Assembly (NCBI GenBank): GCA_964472315.1
Contig: CAYYJS010000052.1
Span: forward strand, 1 to 22,129
Reading direction: 5' to 3'
DNA length: 22,129 nt
Origin: CAYYJS01 sp964472315
Lineage (GTDB): Bacteria > Verrucomicrobiota > Kiritimatiellia > UBA8416
Part shown: one piece after another, positions 1 to 7,571 of the stretch
Layout: each line of letters starts with the position of its first letter
Numbering within the stretch: position 1 is the stretch's first letter
Made by a program: the position numbers and the translations under genes
Notes under the pieces: model-generated
What the model was told of the DNA's origin: nothing
The model's database searches: none
Seen by the model: the letters and a program-made list of their open reading frames with translations, nothing else

Positions 1-229
1 TTGGTGAAGTCGGGCGTGAAGCCGACCAGTCCCAGCCAGTTGCCGAAGGTATACGAGGCCCCGGCGGCACGAGCGTGACGGCGGTACGGTTGGTGTAGGC
101 GACATCGACCAAGGCCTCAAACTCGGCGAGCGTATCGACGACGGCTGGCTCATCGGCCCGCAGCCCGACCGCCACCAGCGCCACCATCCCGACTAAAAGC
201 CCCCTGAGTGTCATTCCCACCTGCACCAT
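1..229 (-). pseudogene. 5' part of a secreted protein of unknown family, with a likely single-base frameshift, cut by the window edge
   Basis: Read on the minus strand from ATG 229, which has a GGAG ribosome site about 6 nt upstream (an in-frame ATG also lies at 214). The N-terminus reads MVQVGMTLRGLLVGMVALVA followed by VGLRADEP, a clear Sec-type signal peptide with likely cleavage near the Ala-Asp. The mature part begins AVVDTLAEFEALVDVAYTNR. Around position 68 the protein-like reading moves to another frame: after TLVPPG, the continuation ASYTFGNWLGLVGFTPDFT makes sense only if one G is restored to a G run. This is either a sequencing error in a homopolymer or a real frameshift. The gene runs off position 1, so its family and length cannot be judged. 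An exported protein is the only safe inference. Confidence 0.5.
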
Positions 230-812
230 GCTCTCCGCCTCCCCGCCGTTGTTCCCGTCATCGTTTCCGCCATTGTTCCCACCGTCGCGTCACCGTCTGA
301 TTGAGACAAACGGCACATTGCCTAATGTGTGCGGCATACGCAAGCGTTTATTTCACGCGCTGCACGATTTCTCGAATTGTCGCCGGGTGGGGCTTCTGGG
401 AGCTGCCGCCGACAAGCCTTCCTGATCAACACCCAACAGCCAACAAGGAATGTCCGCCTCCGAGCCCACCGCGTCATCCCCCCATCGCCACCGAATTGGC
501 TCCGCACCCGCCTGGCATGGCCACGGCACCTTCGACGCAGACCGCCCGCCCGGCCTGACAGTCGCGGTCCGCCAAGATCCGGCCATATCCAGACCATCGG
601 TACCGCACCAACGATCGGTGGCGGCGGCAACCGCAAGGGTTCGGCCAGTTCCAGGCACTCCCCTCCTTTAAAATCCGACGCGTTCCCCGCCCCACTCGTC
701 AACCCCCGCGATTCTCGCGCGCAGACGGCCTGTCCCTTGACGCCTCTTGACGCCTATGGGTTAGGAAGCATGGAGAGAGCATCAAATGGGCTTGAACTTC
801 AGCCTAATAGGG
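230..812. other. Intergenic region with short repeats, no convincing gene
   Basis: No reading frame here looks like a protein; the open frames on both strands are low-complexity Pro/Arg-rich strings. At 246-281 there is a 12-nt imperfect triplication (consensus close to RTYGTTYCCRYC) in the leader of the minus-strand gene. At 314-329 a 6-bp inverted repeat (CACATT, 4-nt loop, AATGTG) could be an operator or a small hairpin. At 737-756 TTGACGCCTC is followed directly by TTGACGCCTA, matching a sequence upstream of the sigma gene. No clear terminator follows the sigma gene stop codon at 813. Confidence 0.5.
737..755. repeat. Left copy of a 19-nt inverted repeat flanking the sigma factor gene
   Basis: The plus strand reads TTGACGCCTCTTGACGCCT. 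The complement of 3163-3181 reads the same with one mismatch (G for T at the 11th base). Each copy is itself a double TGACGCCT motif with 10-nt spacing. The pair brackets the whole sigma gene. Confidence 0.6.
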
Positions 813-3092
813 TTAGTTGCCCTTCGGGGTCGCGCCAGGGTCCCTGGCTGGTTCCGCCGCCGGCAGCAACGCCGCCAGGAACGGCGGCAATTCGTTCCGG
901 GCGACCAGGCGCTCGGATATCATGCTCCCGTCCGGCGCGAGCCGCCTGACGGCATAAGCGTCGCCGTCGGAAGCCTGCTTCTTCGTTTCCAACTCGAACC
1001 GCGCGCCGTCCTTGCCGGCGTCCCGCAGTCCCCACCACAGCAACTCGGCGGCATACCCGCTGACGGGGACAGCGGCAGCCGTGAAGGCCCGAACGACGTC
1101 CGCCTTCTCCTCGCTGTCCAACGCAGCCTGGACTTCCCGGTGTTGCCGTTCGAGGATTTCCGCGAACTTCGTCGGCGCCTCCGCCCGGACGACGCACGAC
1201 ACCTTGTCGGCCGACTTGCTTGTGACCTCCAGTCCGGAGGCACAGGCAAGGTTCATGGAATTAACGGTGCGCTGGAAGACTCCGGCGAGCAACAGACTTT
1301 GACTCTCGCTGAGCACTAGTGTCCATTGCCACAATTGGTTGACCGCATAGCGATCGGATGCCGTGCCACTTCCGCCCGCGGCCTGCGGCTCGGCCATCCA
1401 GTTGAGCAGACTGTCGCGTGCCGCGACGTCCATGGCGACGTAAACGGCGCGCAGGTAGCCCCTGGTGTCTTCGGCGCCGATCGGCGGCGGCGCCAAGGGC
1501 GCGTCGGCCTGCCGGTACGGCGCGTCGCGGTCGATGCCTTCTCTCTGTCTTTGCGCGTACCGCGTGCGGTCGGCGCGCTTCTGTTCCAGAACCGTCGCGC
1601 GTGCGAACCCAAGACGCTCGCCGAGCGCCGGCCACGGGGTCACCGACGACACACACTCCAAACGGCTCGTCGCCGCGTACCCACCGGCCCCTCCCGCCGG
1701 GGGGCCTTCCTTCTCGATTTCGAATCGGATCCCGCCGCTCGAGACGCCGGGCACGCGCGACAGTTTCATGCGATACCGCGTCGCGTCCCACTGCGGCCGC
1801 CCGCCCAGAGGCCAGGGCACGATACCCCGATGCTGGGCTGTGAACCATTCCATGACCTCCGCCCTTCCCGGGCCCAGGATGCCCGCGGCCTTCTGCAGAA
1901 AGTTGGTCCGGAGGCGCAACTCAACGTCCTGCAACAGATGAACCGCATCCGCATTGGGCAGTTCCGCCGTCACGCTCTCGCCCTCCGCTTTCACGACGAA
2001 ACACCGCTCCAGGACGTCAGATCCGGCCCATGTTTCCTCCAGCAGGACCTGCAGTTCGGTCTGCTCCTTCTCGGTCAGGCGCAGGATTCGCCGGTAGCAG
2101 TCGGTCATGCCCGTCCCGAACGACCACAGCTGACGGTCGGCTCTGTCGAAATGGTGCTTCCCAACCGCCACGTAGATCTCGCCCTTGGCGTCCTTTGCCG
2201 AGATCGGGATCTCGGCCGCGCGCAGTATGACTTCGTCGCTGTCCGCCGCTTCCCGCTGCGCCACCTGCTGCGCCATGATCGCGCCGCCGCCGACCACCGC
2301 CACGCTCGCCGCCACCGCCACCGCCGCCGTCTTCACACTGCTCCAGAACAACATGTTGCACGCTCCTTTCGTCAATGCGGCGACATTGGCCGAGACCACC
2401 CCGGTCCCGACCCCCGCCGCCAGTTTGCCCGCCGCGGCAAGGCCTGCGGCCTTGACCGTTGCGGATACGATTGTTGCCGGGAGGACTGCGGCCCCGGCTT
2501 CCGCGGAAAACAGTGTTGTCAATGTGGACGCTGACCCCACGGTCACGCCGCGACGGACGAGTTTCGCGCGCAGCATCTCGCGGGCGCGAACCAAGCGCGC
2601 GCTCGCGGCGCTTGCCTTCAACCCCAACGCCAGCGCCGTAGCATCCAAGGAGCGTTCCTCGAGGTGAAACAGCACCAGGGGCTGCCGGTACCTGGCCGGC
2701 AGTTGCTCGACAGCGTAGTCGAGTTTTTCGCGCAGGGCGCGGATGTCCTCCACTGCGGACGTAACCGGCTCGGTTGCCTGCACGGATTTCTCCTCTCTCT
2801 GTTTCCGACTGCGATTGGCCGACAGGACGTCGCGCGCCAGGCAGGTCGCCACTCGGTGGAGCCATCCGCCGACCGAGGAGTCCTTGCGCAACTGCGCAGC
2901 CTTCCGGGCCAACGTCAGAAAGACCGCTTGCGTCACGTCCTGGGCTTCGTGAAATTCCCCGAGCACGCGCATGCAGGCGCTTTGCACCATCTTCCCGTGC
3001 CGTTCGACGAGTGCGGCGAATGCGGCATCGTCACCCTCCTCGGCAAAGGCCGCGAGCAGTTGGCCGTCGTTTCGATCCCCGATTCCGGTCAT
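813..3092 (-). CDS. ECF-type RNA polymerase sigma factor fused to a transmembrane segment and a ~480-residue C-terminal region
   Basis: A 759-residue protein. Residues 1-95 match sigma-70 region 2 (AFAALVERHGKMVQSACMRV, then QDVTQAVFLTLARKA and GGWLHRVATCLARD). Residues 123-176 match region 4 (LPARYRQPLVLFHLEERSLD, then a helix-turn-helix). This is the ECF style common in Planctomycetes and Verrucomicrobia. An Ala-rich linker leads to one hydrophobic segment at about 254-273 (AAVAVAASVAVVGGGAIMAQ), so the remaining ~480 residues probably lie outside the cytoplasm. That part seems to hold two related ~125-residue repeats (about 339-465 and 590-715), each with a long helical stretch followed by an RFE(I/L)E strand. 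No anti-sigma gene is adjacent, so the C-terminal region may replace it as a sensor or tether. GAGGAAG lies 7 nt before the ATG. The sigma assignment is firm; the role of the extension is inferred. Confidence 0.88.
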   Translation of the reverse strand: MTGIGDRNDGQLLAAFAEEGDDAAFAALVERHGKMVQSACMRVLGEFHEAQDVTQAVFLTLARKAAQLRKDSSVGGWLHRVATCLARDVLSANRSRKQREEKSVQATEPVTSAVEDIRALREKLDYAVEQLPARYRQPLVLFHLEERSLDATALALGLKASAASARLVRAREMLRAKLVRRGVTVGSASTLTTLFSAEAGAAVLPATIVSATVKAAGLAAAGKLAAGVGTGVVSANVAALTKGACNMLFWSSVKTAAVAVAASVAVVGGGAIMAQQVAQREAADSDEVILRAAEIPISAKDAKGEIYVAVGKHHFDRADRQLWSFGTGMTDCYRRILRLTEKEQTELQVLLEETWAGSDVLERCFVVKAEGESVTAELPNADAVHLLQDVELRLRTNFLQKAAGILGPGRAEVMEWFTAQHRGIVPWPLGGRPQWDATRYRMKLSRVPGVSSGGIRFEIEKEGPPAGGAGGYAATSRLECVSSVTPWPALGERLGFARATVLEQKRADRTRYAQRQREGIDRDAPYRQADAPLAPPPIGAEDTRGYLRAVYVAMDVAARDSLLNWMAEPQAAGGSGTASDRYAVNQLWQWTLVLSESQSLLLAGVFQRTVNSMNLACASGLEVTSKSADKVSCVVRAEAPTKFAEILERQHREVQAALDSEEKADVVRAFTAAAVPVSGYAAELLWWGLRDAGKDGARFELETKKQASDGDAYAVRRLAPDGSMISERLVARNELPPFLAALLPAAEPARDPGATPKGN

Positions 3093-3162
3093 GCGTCAAC
3101 TTCCTCTTTCCACCCTATATCCCGGAGCCAAGCGAAGCAATTCCACAAGAAAATCGAGAAAG

Positions 3163-3181
3163 AGGCGTCACGAGGCGTCAA
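3163..3181. repeat. Right copy of the 19-nt inverted repeat, upstream of the sigma gene
   Basis: The minus strand reads TTGACGCCTCGTGACGCCT, about 70 nt upstream of the sigma start codon. It is the partner of 737-755, in opposite orientation and with one mismatch. Its position would suit a regulatory site for the sigma gene, but no matching -10 element could be fixed. Confidence 0.55.
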
Positions 3182-3331
3182 CGGACCGGCCATCAGGGCG
3201 GAATTCTGCATGAAGGGCGCTTCAATTGACATGATGTAATGCGTTGATGAATGGAACTTTACGAGCACGAGCGGGAACATTTCTTATTATTTTCCGGAAA
3301 TCAGACCCCCTCGCCACTTCAAGGGTATAGG

Positions 3332-3409
3332 GACCTGTGGCATGACCCGAAGGATTACCGTTTCAGCAGCTACGGGGCGGCGGTCGCGGGGGGGGCGCGC
3401 GGCACAGGC
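3332..3409 (+). pseudogene. Fragment of a Y1-type (REP-associated) transposase
   Basis: The plus-strand translation DLWHDPKDYRFSSYGAAVAG plus GARGTG matches, from memory, the region behind the catalytic part of the planctomycete/Lentisphaerae-type Y1 transposases, where a P-x-D-Y-R-x-S-S-Y-G-x-A-V-A-G signature is typical. No HUH motif and no start codon belong to it, so it is a relic of about 26 codons. AAATCAGACCCC just upstream (about 3299-3310) also recalls sequence often seen beside such relics. It is unlike the intact RAYT at 10124-10741. The rest of the 3093-3520 gap shows only the inverted repeat and a possible promoter. Confidence 0.5.
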
Positions 3410-3481
3410 CGGAATCTGTCATACCGTGGCGAGCCTGGGGGAGACATATATCGAGGCACCGTGAGTCCTGAGTGAAATGAC

Positions 3482-3510
3482 TCGAAATCGGGTGGGGCCT
3501 TCGGTTAACT
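3482..3510 (+). promoter_or_regulatory. Candidate promoter for the CNNM/CorC-like gene
   Basis: TCGAAA (3482-3487) and TTAACT (3505-3510) are separated by 17 bp, and the start codon lies 10 nt after the -10 hexamer. No Shine-Dalgarno sequence precedes the ATG, so the message may be leaderless or nearly so. Both boxes match only 4 of 6 consensus bases. Confidence 0.3.
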
Positions 3511-3520
3511 TTCCCGGCGT

Positions 3521-4858
3521 ATGATGACGTTTATCGAAGTTTTCGTGATCGTTTCGATGTTGGCCGTGAACGCGGTGTTCGCGGCGTACGAAATGGCGCT
3601 GGCGTCCATTTCGCGCGCGCGTTTGGAGGTCCTGGTTCAGGCCAAACGGCGTGGGGCGCGTTGCGCCGTGCACATGAAGGACCGACTGGAGGGCAGCCTG
3701 GCGGTCATTCAGTTGGGCATCACGCTGGCGGGGGCGATCGCCGCGGCGACGGGCGGCGCGACCGTCGACGACTGGCTGGCGCCGTGGCTCAGGCGGACGA
3801 TCGGCCTGACGGGCGGTGCGGCGGAGGGGGTGGCGCTCGTGCTGTTCGTGATCCCGCTCAGCGCGGTCACCATCGTCTTCGCCGAGCTGGTGCCGAAGAT
3901 GGTGGGCATCAACAACCGGGAAGGGGTCGTGCTGACGCTGTCGCCGACGATGAAGATTGTTTCACGGGTCTTCTATCCGGCGGTATTCATCTTCGAGGGA
4001 CTGGTCAAGGCGATCATGCGGATTGCCCGCGGGCGATGGAAGAGCGGTCAGAAGGCCGAGGATCGGACGGGCTTGCTCGAACTGCGGGCGGCGGCCTCGC
4101 TGGCACGGGCCACGCGGATCATCGGGCCGATGGAAGAACGCATCGTCGTCTCGGCGGTTCAGTTGTCGGCGCGGACGGTGGCCGATGCCATGGCGCCGGC
4201 GCGGGATATCTCCACCATATCGGCGACGGCGAGCCTGGGCGAGGCGTTGATCGAAGCGCACCTGCACATGCACACGCGATACCCGGTTTGTACGACGACG
4301 GGGGACCCGCAGAGCATTTCGGGGTACGTGACCTTCAAGGACATCGTCACCGCTCTGAAAATCGATCCCGGCGGCAGGGGCCTTCTCGGCATCCTGAGGC
4401 CGATCCGGCGCATTCCCGTCACGACGACTCTGGCACAGGCCTTGAGCGACATGGTTCGGGACCGGGTGCATATCGCGTTGGCGACAGAGGGGGCAAGCGT
4501 GCGGGGATTGATCACGATGGAGGATATCGTCGAGGAACTCGTGGGCGACATCCGTGACGAATACGACCGGCTGCCGACGCACCTGAATGCGATTGGCGAG
4601 GGGTGGCTGGCGGGCGGGGGCGCCCAGATGGCGGATGTGGCGAAGGCGATGAGCGGGGGGCTGCCGGCGACCGCGGATGCCAAGTGGACGCTGGCCGAGT
4701 GGGTGGAGCGAACGCGGGAACTGTCGCCCCGCAGCGGCGATACGATCGAGATGGACGGGATCGTCATCATGGTGCGGAAGGTGCGGCGCAACCGCGTGGC
4801 GGAAGCGGTATTACGCCATGGGGGGAGTCCAGTCGCCACATCCGTCGCCACGCCGTAG
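3521..4858 (+). CDS. CNNM/CorC-HlyC family membrane protein with DUF21 and CBS domains (hemolysin-like)
   Basis: A 445-residue protein with the full family layout. Residues 1-190 form the DUF21 membrane part, with hydrophobic segments near 5-25, 62-80, 103-120 and 146-167, and the conserved EMALASISRARLE and ELVPK motifs. Residues about 210-345 form a CBS pair, ending in the signature GLITMEDIVEELVGDIRDEY. Residues 355-435 match the CorC_HlyC transporter-associated domain (GDTIEMDGIVIMVRKVRRNR). Known members act in magnesium or other divalent cation transport or homeostasis; true hemolysin activity is not implied. The DUF21-CBS linker (175-205) is charged. The ATG at 3521 is chosen because the protein starts directly with a membrane helix; a second ATG follows immediately. 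The gene stands alone and is convergent with the sialidase-like gene. Confidence 0.9.
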   Translation: MMTFIEVFVIVSMLAVNAVFAAYEMALASISRARLEVLVQAKRRGARCAVHMKDRLEGSLAVIQLGITLAGAIAAATGGATVDDWLAPWLRRTIGLTGGAAEGVALVLFVIPLSAVTIVFAELVPKMVGINNREGVVLTLSPTMKIVSRVFYPAVFIFEGLVKAIMRIARGRWKSGQKAEDRTGLLELRAAASLARATRIIGPMEERIVVSAVQLSARTVADAMAPARDISTISATASLGEALIEAHLHMHTRYPVCTTTGDPQSISGYVTFKDIVTALKIDPGGRGLLGILRPIRRIPVTTTLAQALSDMVRDRVHIALATEGASVRGLITMEDIVEELVGDIRDEYDRLPTHLNAIGEGWLAGGGAQMADVAKAMSGGLPATADAKWTLAEWVERTRELSPRSGDTIEMDGIVIMVRKVRRNRVAEAVLRHGGSPVATSVATP

Positions 4859-4892
4859 ACACCCCCCGACGGCGGCGTGCGACGCCGAAGCC

Positions 4893-4911
4893 GCCCCGGC
4901 CCGCCGGGGGC
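4893..4911. terminator. Possible bidirectional terminator hairpin between convergent genes
   Basis: GCCCCGG and CCGGGGGC can pair around a 4-nt loop, and a short CTTT follows on the plus strand. It lies in the 77-bp gap between the stop codons of two convergent genes, where a shared terminator is expected. The T run is short, so the call is tentative. Confidence 0.35.
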
Positions 4912-4935
4912 CTTTCGGGAACGAATCCCGAAGCG

Positions 4936-6234
4936 CTATGCCGTCAGGCCGGTCAACGGGGTTTCCAGCGTGCGGAAATCGGGCACGGTCACGAAGACCA
5001 GCGCATGCGTCGTGCGTGTGTCGTGCGCCTCCGCCAGTTCGGTCGCCGCCACGACATGCAGGTCGCGCCCGTGCGCGGCCACGGCCGGCATGTGGAATGT
5101 ATGGTGTTCGTCGGCGCCCTTGGCGAGTACGCCCGCCGTGCACCAGTCGACCAGGTTTGTCGAGACATGGAGCTGCAGGCATTGGCGTTCGTCGCAGGGG
5201 AGCCCGTGGCGCTCGTGCGGGAGATGGCGAACCTGCCGCATGCTGTCGGTCGCCGCGTTGCCGACAAGCCAGTAGGCGGCCGATTCGGCATCGTGCAGCA
5301 GGCCGAAACGCAAATGCCCGCCCGGCACGGGCAGGAGGCTCATGGCCTGTCCGGATGGCGCGCGCACATGATCGAAGGACAGCTGGTCTCCGGCGGTCGG
5401 CCGCAGCGCCGCGACGGCCGCGATGTTCCCGCGGTGCGTACGCGCCGCGCACAGCATCACCAGCCCCTCGCCGGGTTCGGTGCGCCACGTATGCCGGTCG
5501 TCGCCGATGACGGCGACGTGGGCGTCGTGCCAGCCGATCGGATCGGCCCAGCGGTTCTTGCCGATGGCGGCACTGCGGTCGGCGTCCGGTACGTTGAAAA
5601 ATGGCACGCCGACATGCGCCAGGGATGCCGTCGGCACGAAATCGGCGAAGGTCGGACCCTCGGCCATGATGCTCCACGAGGATCGCGCCGACAAATCCGC
5701 GCCCTGTCGCGCCCGGTACAACACCGGGGTGTGGTGGCTTCCCGGATAGCCGCGCCGCGGCCGGCCGCGTTCGATCATGCAGGCGAAATAGGCATAGTCG
5801 CCGGATTCGCAGACGTTGCGCGGTCCATCGGCGATCGCCTCCGCCCCGTCCGGCATGGGCAGTGCGACGGGACGGCTCCAGGTGGCCCCGCCATCGGGAG
5901 AGCGCGCGAGTTGAAGCGTCCCGCATTGGCCTACGGCATAAAGGACGCTGCCGGCGCGGTAGAGGATGCTCTGGCCGATCGGCAGCGACTCGGCCGCGGC
6001 CCATGTCCGACCGCCGTCCGACGAGGTGTAGACGCGTGTCTGCACATGGTGTCCGGTGACGGTGTCACGTCCCTTCTTGCCGGGCAGATCCTTCACGCCG
6101 GGGCCGGAAAGCGTCGCGGCGGCGACCAGCCGTCCGTTCGGAAAGGCTTCGATCGCGGGATAGCCGAGCGAGACCTTCGTCTCCGCGGCGAAACGGTCGA
6201 TCGTGCAGGGCTCGTTGTGTATCGGCGCCCTCAT
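4936..6234 (-). CDS. Sialidase-like protein with BNR/Asp-box repeats, probably cytoplasmic
   Basis: A 432-residue protein of the six-bladed propeller sialidase type. Two clear Asp boxes are visible: SSDGGRTW (residues 71-78) and SPDGGATW (112-119). The N-terminal YPAIEAFPNGRLVAA is typical of the first blade of exo-alpha-sialidase-like proteins. There is no signal peptide or membrane segment, unlike classical secreted sialidases, so the substrate may be intracellular or the protein may be a non-sialidase propeller. The catalytic Arg triad and Tyr/Glu pair cannot be assigned by eye. GGGAGG lies about 9 nt before ATG 6234. The gene is alone on its strand. Such propellers are abundant in glycan-degrading PVC bacteria; any function in sialic acid release is an inference. 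Confidence 0.72.
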   Translation of the reverse strand: MRAPIHNEPCTIDRFAAETKVSLGYPAIEAFPNGRLVAAATLSGPGVKDLPGKKGRDTVTGHHVQTRVYTSSDGGRTWAAAESLPIGQSILYRAGSVLYAVGQCGTLQLARSPDGGATWSRPVALPMPDGAEAIADGPRNVCESGDYAYFACMIERGRPRRGYPGSHHTPVLYRARQGADLSARSSWSIMAEGPTFADFVPTASLAHVGVPFFNVPDADRSAAIGKNRWADPIGWHDAHVAVIGDDRHTWRTEPGEGLVMLCAARTHRGNIAAVAALRPTAGDQLSFDHVRAPSGQAMSLLPVPGGHLRFGLLHDAESAAYWLVGNAATDSMRQVRHLPHERHGLPCDERQCLQLHVSTNLVDWCTAGVLAKGADEHHTFHMPAVAAHGRDLHVVAATELAEAHDTRTTHALVFVTVPDFRTLETPLTGLTA

Positions 6235-6413
6235 GGCGTCTGTCCTCCCGTCCGGTTACGGTCGTGGATACGACCCGCCGCGGATCAGCGGCCCGTGTCC
6301 GATCCTGAAGCCGGTCGGCGTGCACGTGACGGGAGGCTAGCAGATCGACACCGCCCGAATCAAACAGAATGGCACATAACTCCGGTTCCGGGGCGCGTTG
6401 CGTGGCGGTGTCC

Positions 6414-6443
6414 TTGACATGTCTATGGGCATCCCCTAGAGTC
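6414..6443 (+). promoter_or_regulatory. Strong sigma-70-like promoter of the tRNA-Lys gene
   Basis: A perfect TTGACA (6414-6419) is followed after 18 bp by TAGAGT (6438-6443), a -10 form often seen at stable RNA genes. The tRNA begins 16 nt later. Confidence 0.7.
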
Positions 6444-6459
6444 CGGTGCTCTTTTAGCG

Positions 6460-6535
6460 GGCCGTTAGCTCAGTCGGTAGAGCACATGACTTTTAATCAT
6501 GGGGTCCCGGGTTCGAGTCCCGGACGGCCTACCAT
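6460..6535 (+). tRNA. tRNA-Lys (anticodon TTT)
   Basis: A full cloverleaf can be drawn. The acceptor stem is GGGCCGT with ACGGCCT (the first pair is G-U). The D arm includes TAGCTCAGTCGGTAGAGC. The anticodon stem CATGA/TCATG encloses CTTTTAA with anticodon TTT, and the T arm is CCCGGGTTCGAGTCCCGG. The discriminator base is A, and the CCA end is encoded. It decodes AAA and, by wobble, AAG. No site-specific integration is visible at its 3' end. Confidence 0.97.
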
Positions 6536-6596
6536 GTCCTGTCCCGGCGGGGCGTCGGACGGGACCGAGGACCCCCGGATACGTCCGGATTCAGGC

Positions 6597-7571
6597 ATGA
6601 AACGACGCCGACGCAGTATGAGGTGGGCCCGTCGGGCTCGACAGGTCGTTGAGAAGCGGGTCATCCGGTGGATCACGCCGGTGGTGTCGTTTCTGCCGCG
6701 GCATGTACTCTACATGCTGGCATACATCAGCGGAACCGTCGTCTACTACCTGGTGCGCAGGGACCGGCGCATCGCCCATGCCAACCTGAAGATCGCGTTT
6801 GGCGACTCCCTGAGCCTTAGCGAGCGCCGTCGCATCATTCTCGCCAGCTTCCGGCATTTCGCCCTTCTGACGCTGGACATCTTCTGGTTTTCCCGCGATA
6901 CAGCCAACCGTATCAGGGCGCATGTCCGTCCCGGCGATGGTTGGCATCACTATACCGGCACGGCGCCCCTGGTGTGCGTGACCGGGCACATCGGCAATTG
7001 GGAAATGCTGGGCATGGGTACCGCGGTGCTTGGATACCCGATGTCGATCGTCGCCACGCCGCTGCAGAACGCCTATGCCGACGAGGCCATTAATCGGGTT
7101 CGCGAGTCCTCCGGTGTGAAGATCGTGCCGCGCAAGGGCGCGGTGCGCGTGTTGCTGCGGGCGTTGCAGCGGGGGGATTCCCGCGTCGCGCTCCTCATGG
7201 ATCAGAACACGCCGCCACACGAAGGCGGCGCGTTCGAGAAGTTCTTCGGCCTGGATGCGCCCATCTCGCTGGCCATCGAATTGCTGGTCCGCCACACGCA
7301 CACCAAGGTGCTGGTCGGTTGGTGCGTGCCTGACGGACGGGGGGACTACGTGATCCATATGATGCCCCCGTTTCCGGTCGACGGCGAAACCATGTCGCCG
7401 CGCGACGTGACGTTGCGGGTCATCGCGCAGCTTGAGGCTGCCATCCGCCGGCATCCGGAGAATTGGCTATGGTCATACCGTCGCTGGCGTCAGGTTCCAC
7501 CCGACGGCGATGCGTCGAAGTATCCATTCTATGCCGGCCCGTATCGGGTCAGAAGGGAGCGCAGGCGATGA
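6597..7571 (+). CDS. Lysophospholipid/lipid A acyltransferase of the LpxL (HtrB) family
   Basis: A 324-residue protein. It adds an acyl chain to a lipid A precursor at the inner membrane, or to a related lipid. The family signature H-x4-E is present as HIGNWE (H131, E136) in the context VTGHIGNWEMLGM. Also visible are ALLMDQNTPPHEGGAFEKFF, typical of the substrate-binding region, and the C-terminal HPENWLWSYRRWR found throughout LpxL-like proteins. The N-terminus is basic and then hydrophobic (residues 24-55), fitting a membrane anchor. The reading frame is open further upstream through the tRNA, but ATG 6597 lies just downstream of the tRNA and gives the usual length. The ribosome site is weak. 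It overlaps the next gene by 4 nt (ATGA), so the two are probably co-translated. Confidence 0.88.
   Translation: MKRRRRSMRWARRARQVVEKRVIRWITPVVSFLPRHVLYMLAYISGTVVYYLVRRDRRIAHANLKIAFGDSLSLSERRRIILASFRHFALLTLDIFWFSRDTANRIRAHVRPGDGWHHYTGTAPLVCVTGHIGNWEMLGMGTAVLGYPMSIVATPLQNAYADEAINRVRESSGVKIVPRKGAVRVLLRALQRGDSRVALLMDQNTPPHEGGAFEKFFGLDAPISLAIELLVRHTHTKVLVGWCVPDGRGDYVIHMMPPFPVDGETMSPRDVTLRVIAQLEAAIRRHPENWLWSYRRWRQVPPDGDASKYPFYAGPYRVRRERRR

Noticed and set aside
329..949. 206-codon plus-strand frame in the first intergenic region
   Set aside because: Pro/Arg-rich with no motif, and it runs into the antisense of the sigma gene.
4603..6417. 604-codon plus-strand open frame
   Set aside because: Covers the end of the CorC-like gene in another frame and is antisense to the sialidase-like gene; no recognisable protein features.
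6460..6535. tRNA-Lys as an integration site
   Set aside because: No integrase and no repeat of the tRNA 3' end were seen in the window.
6369..6596. Upstream extension of the acyltransferase frame
   Set aside because: It would read through the tRNA-Lys gene and its promoter; ATG 6597 gives a normal-length family member.
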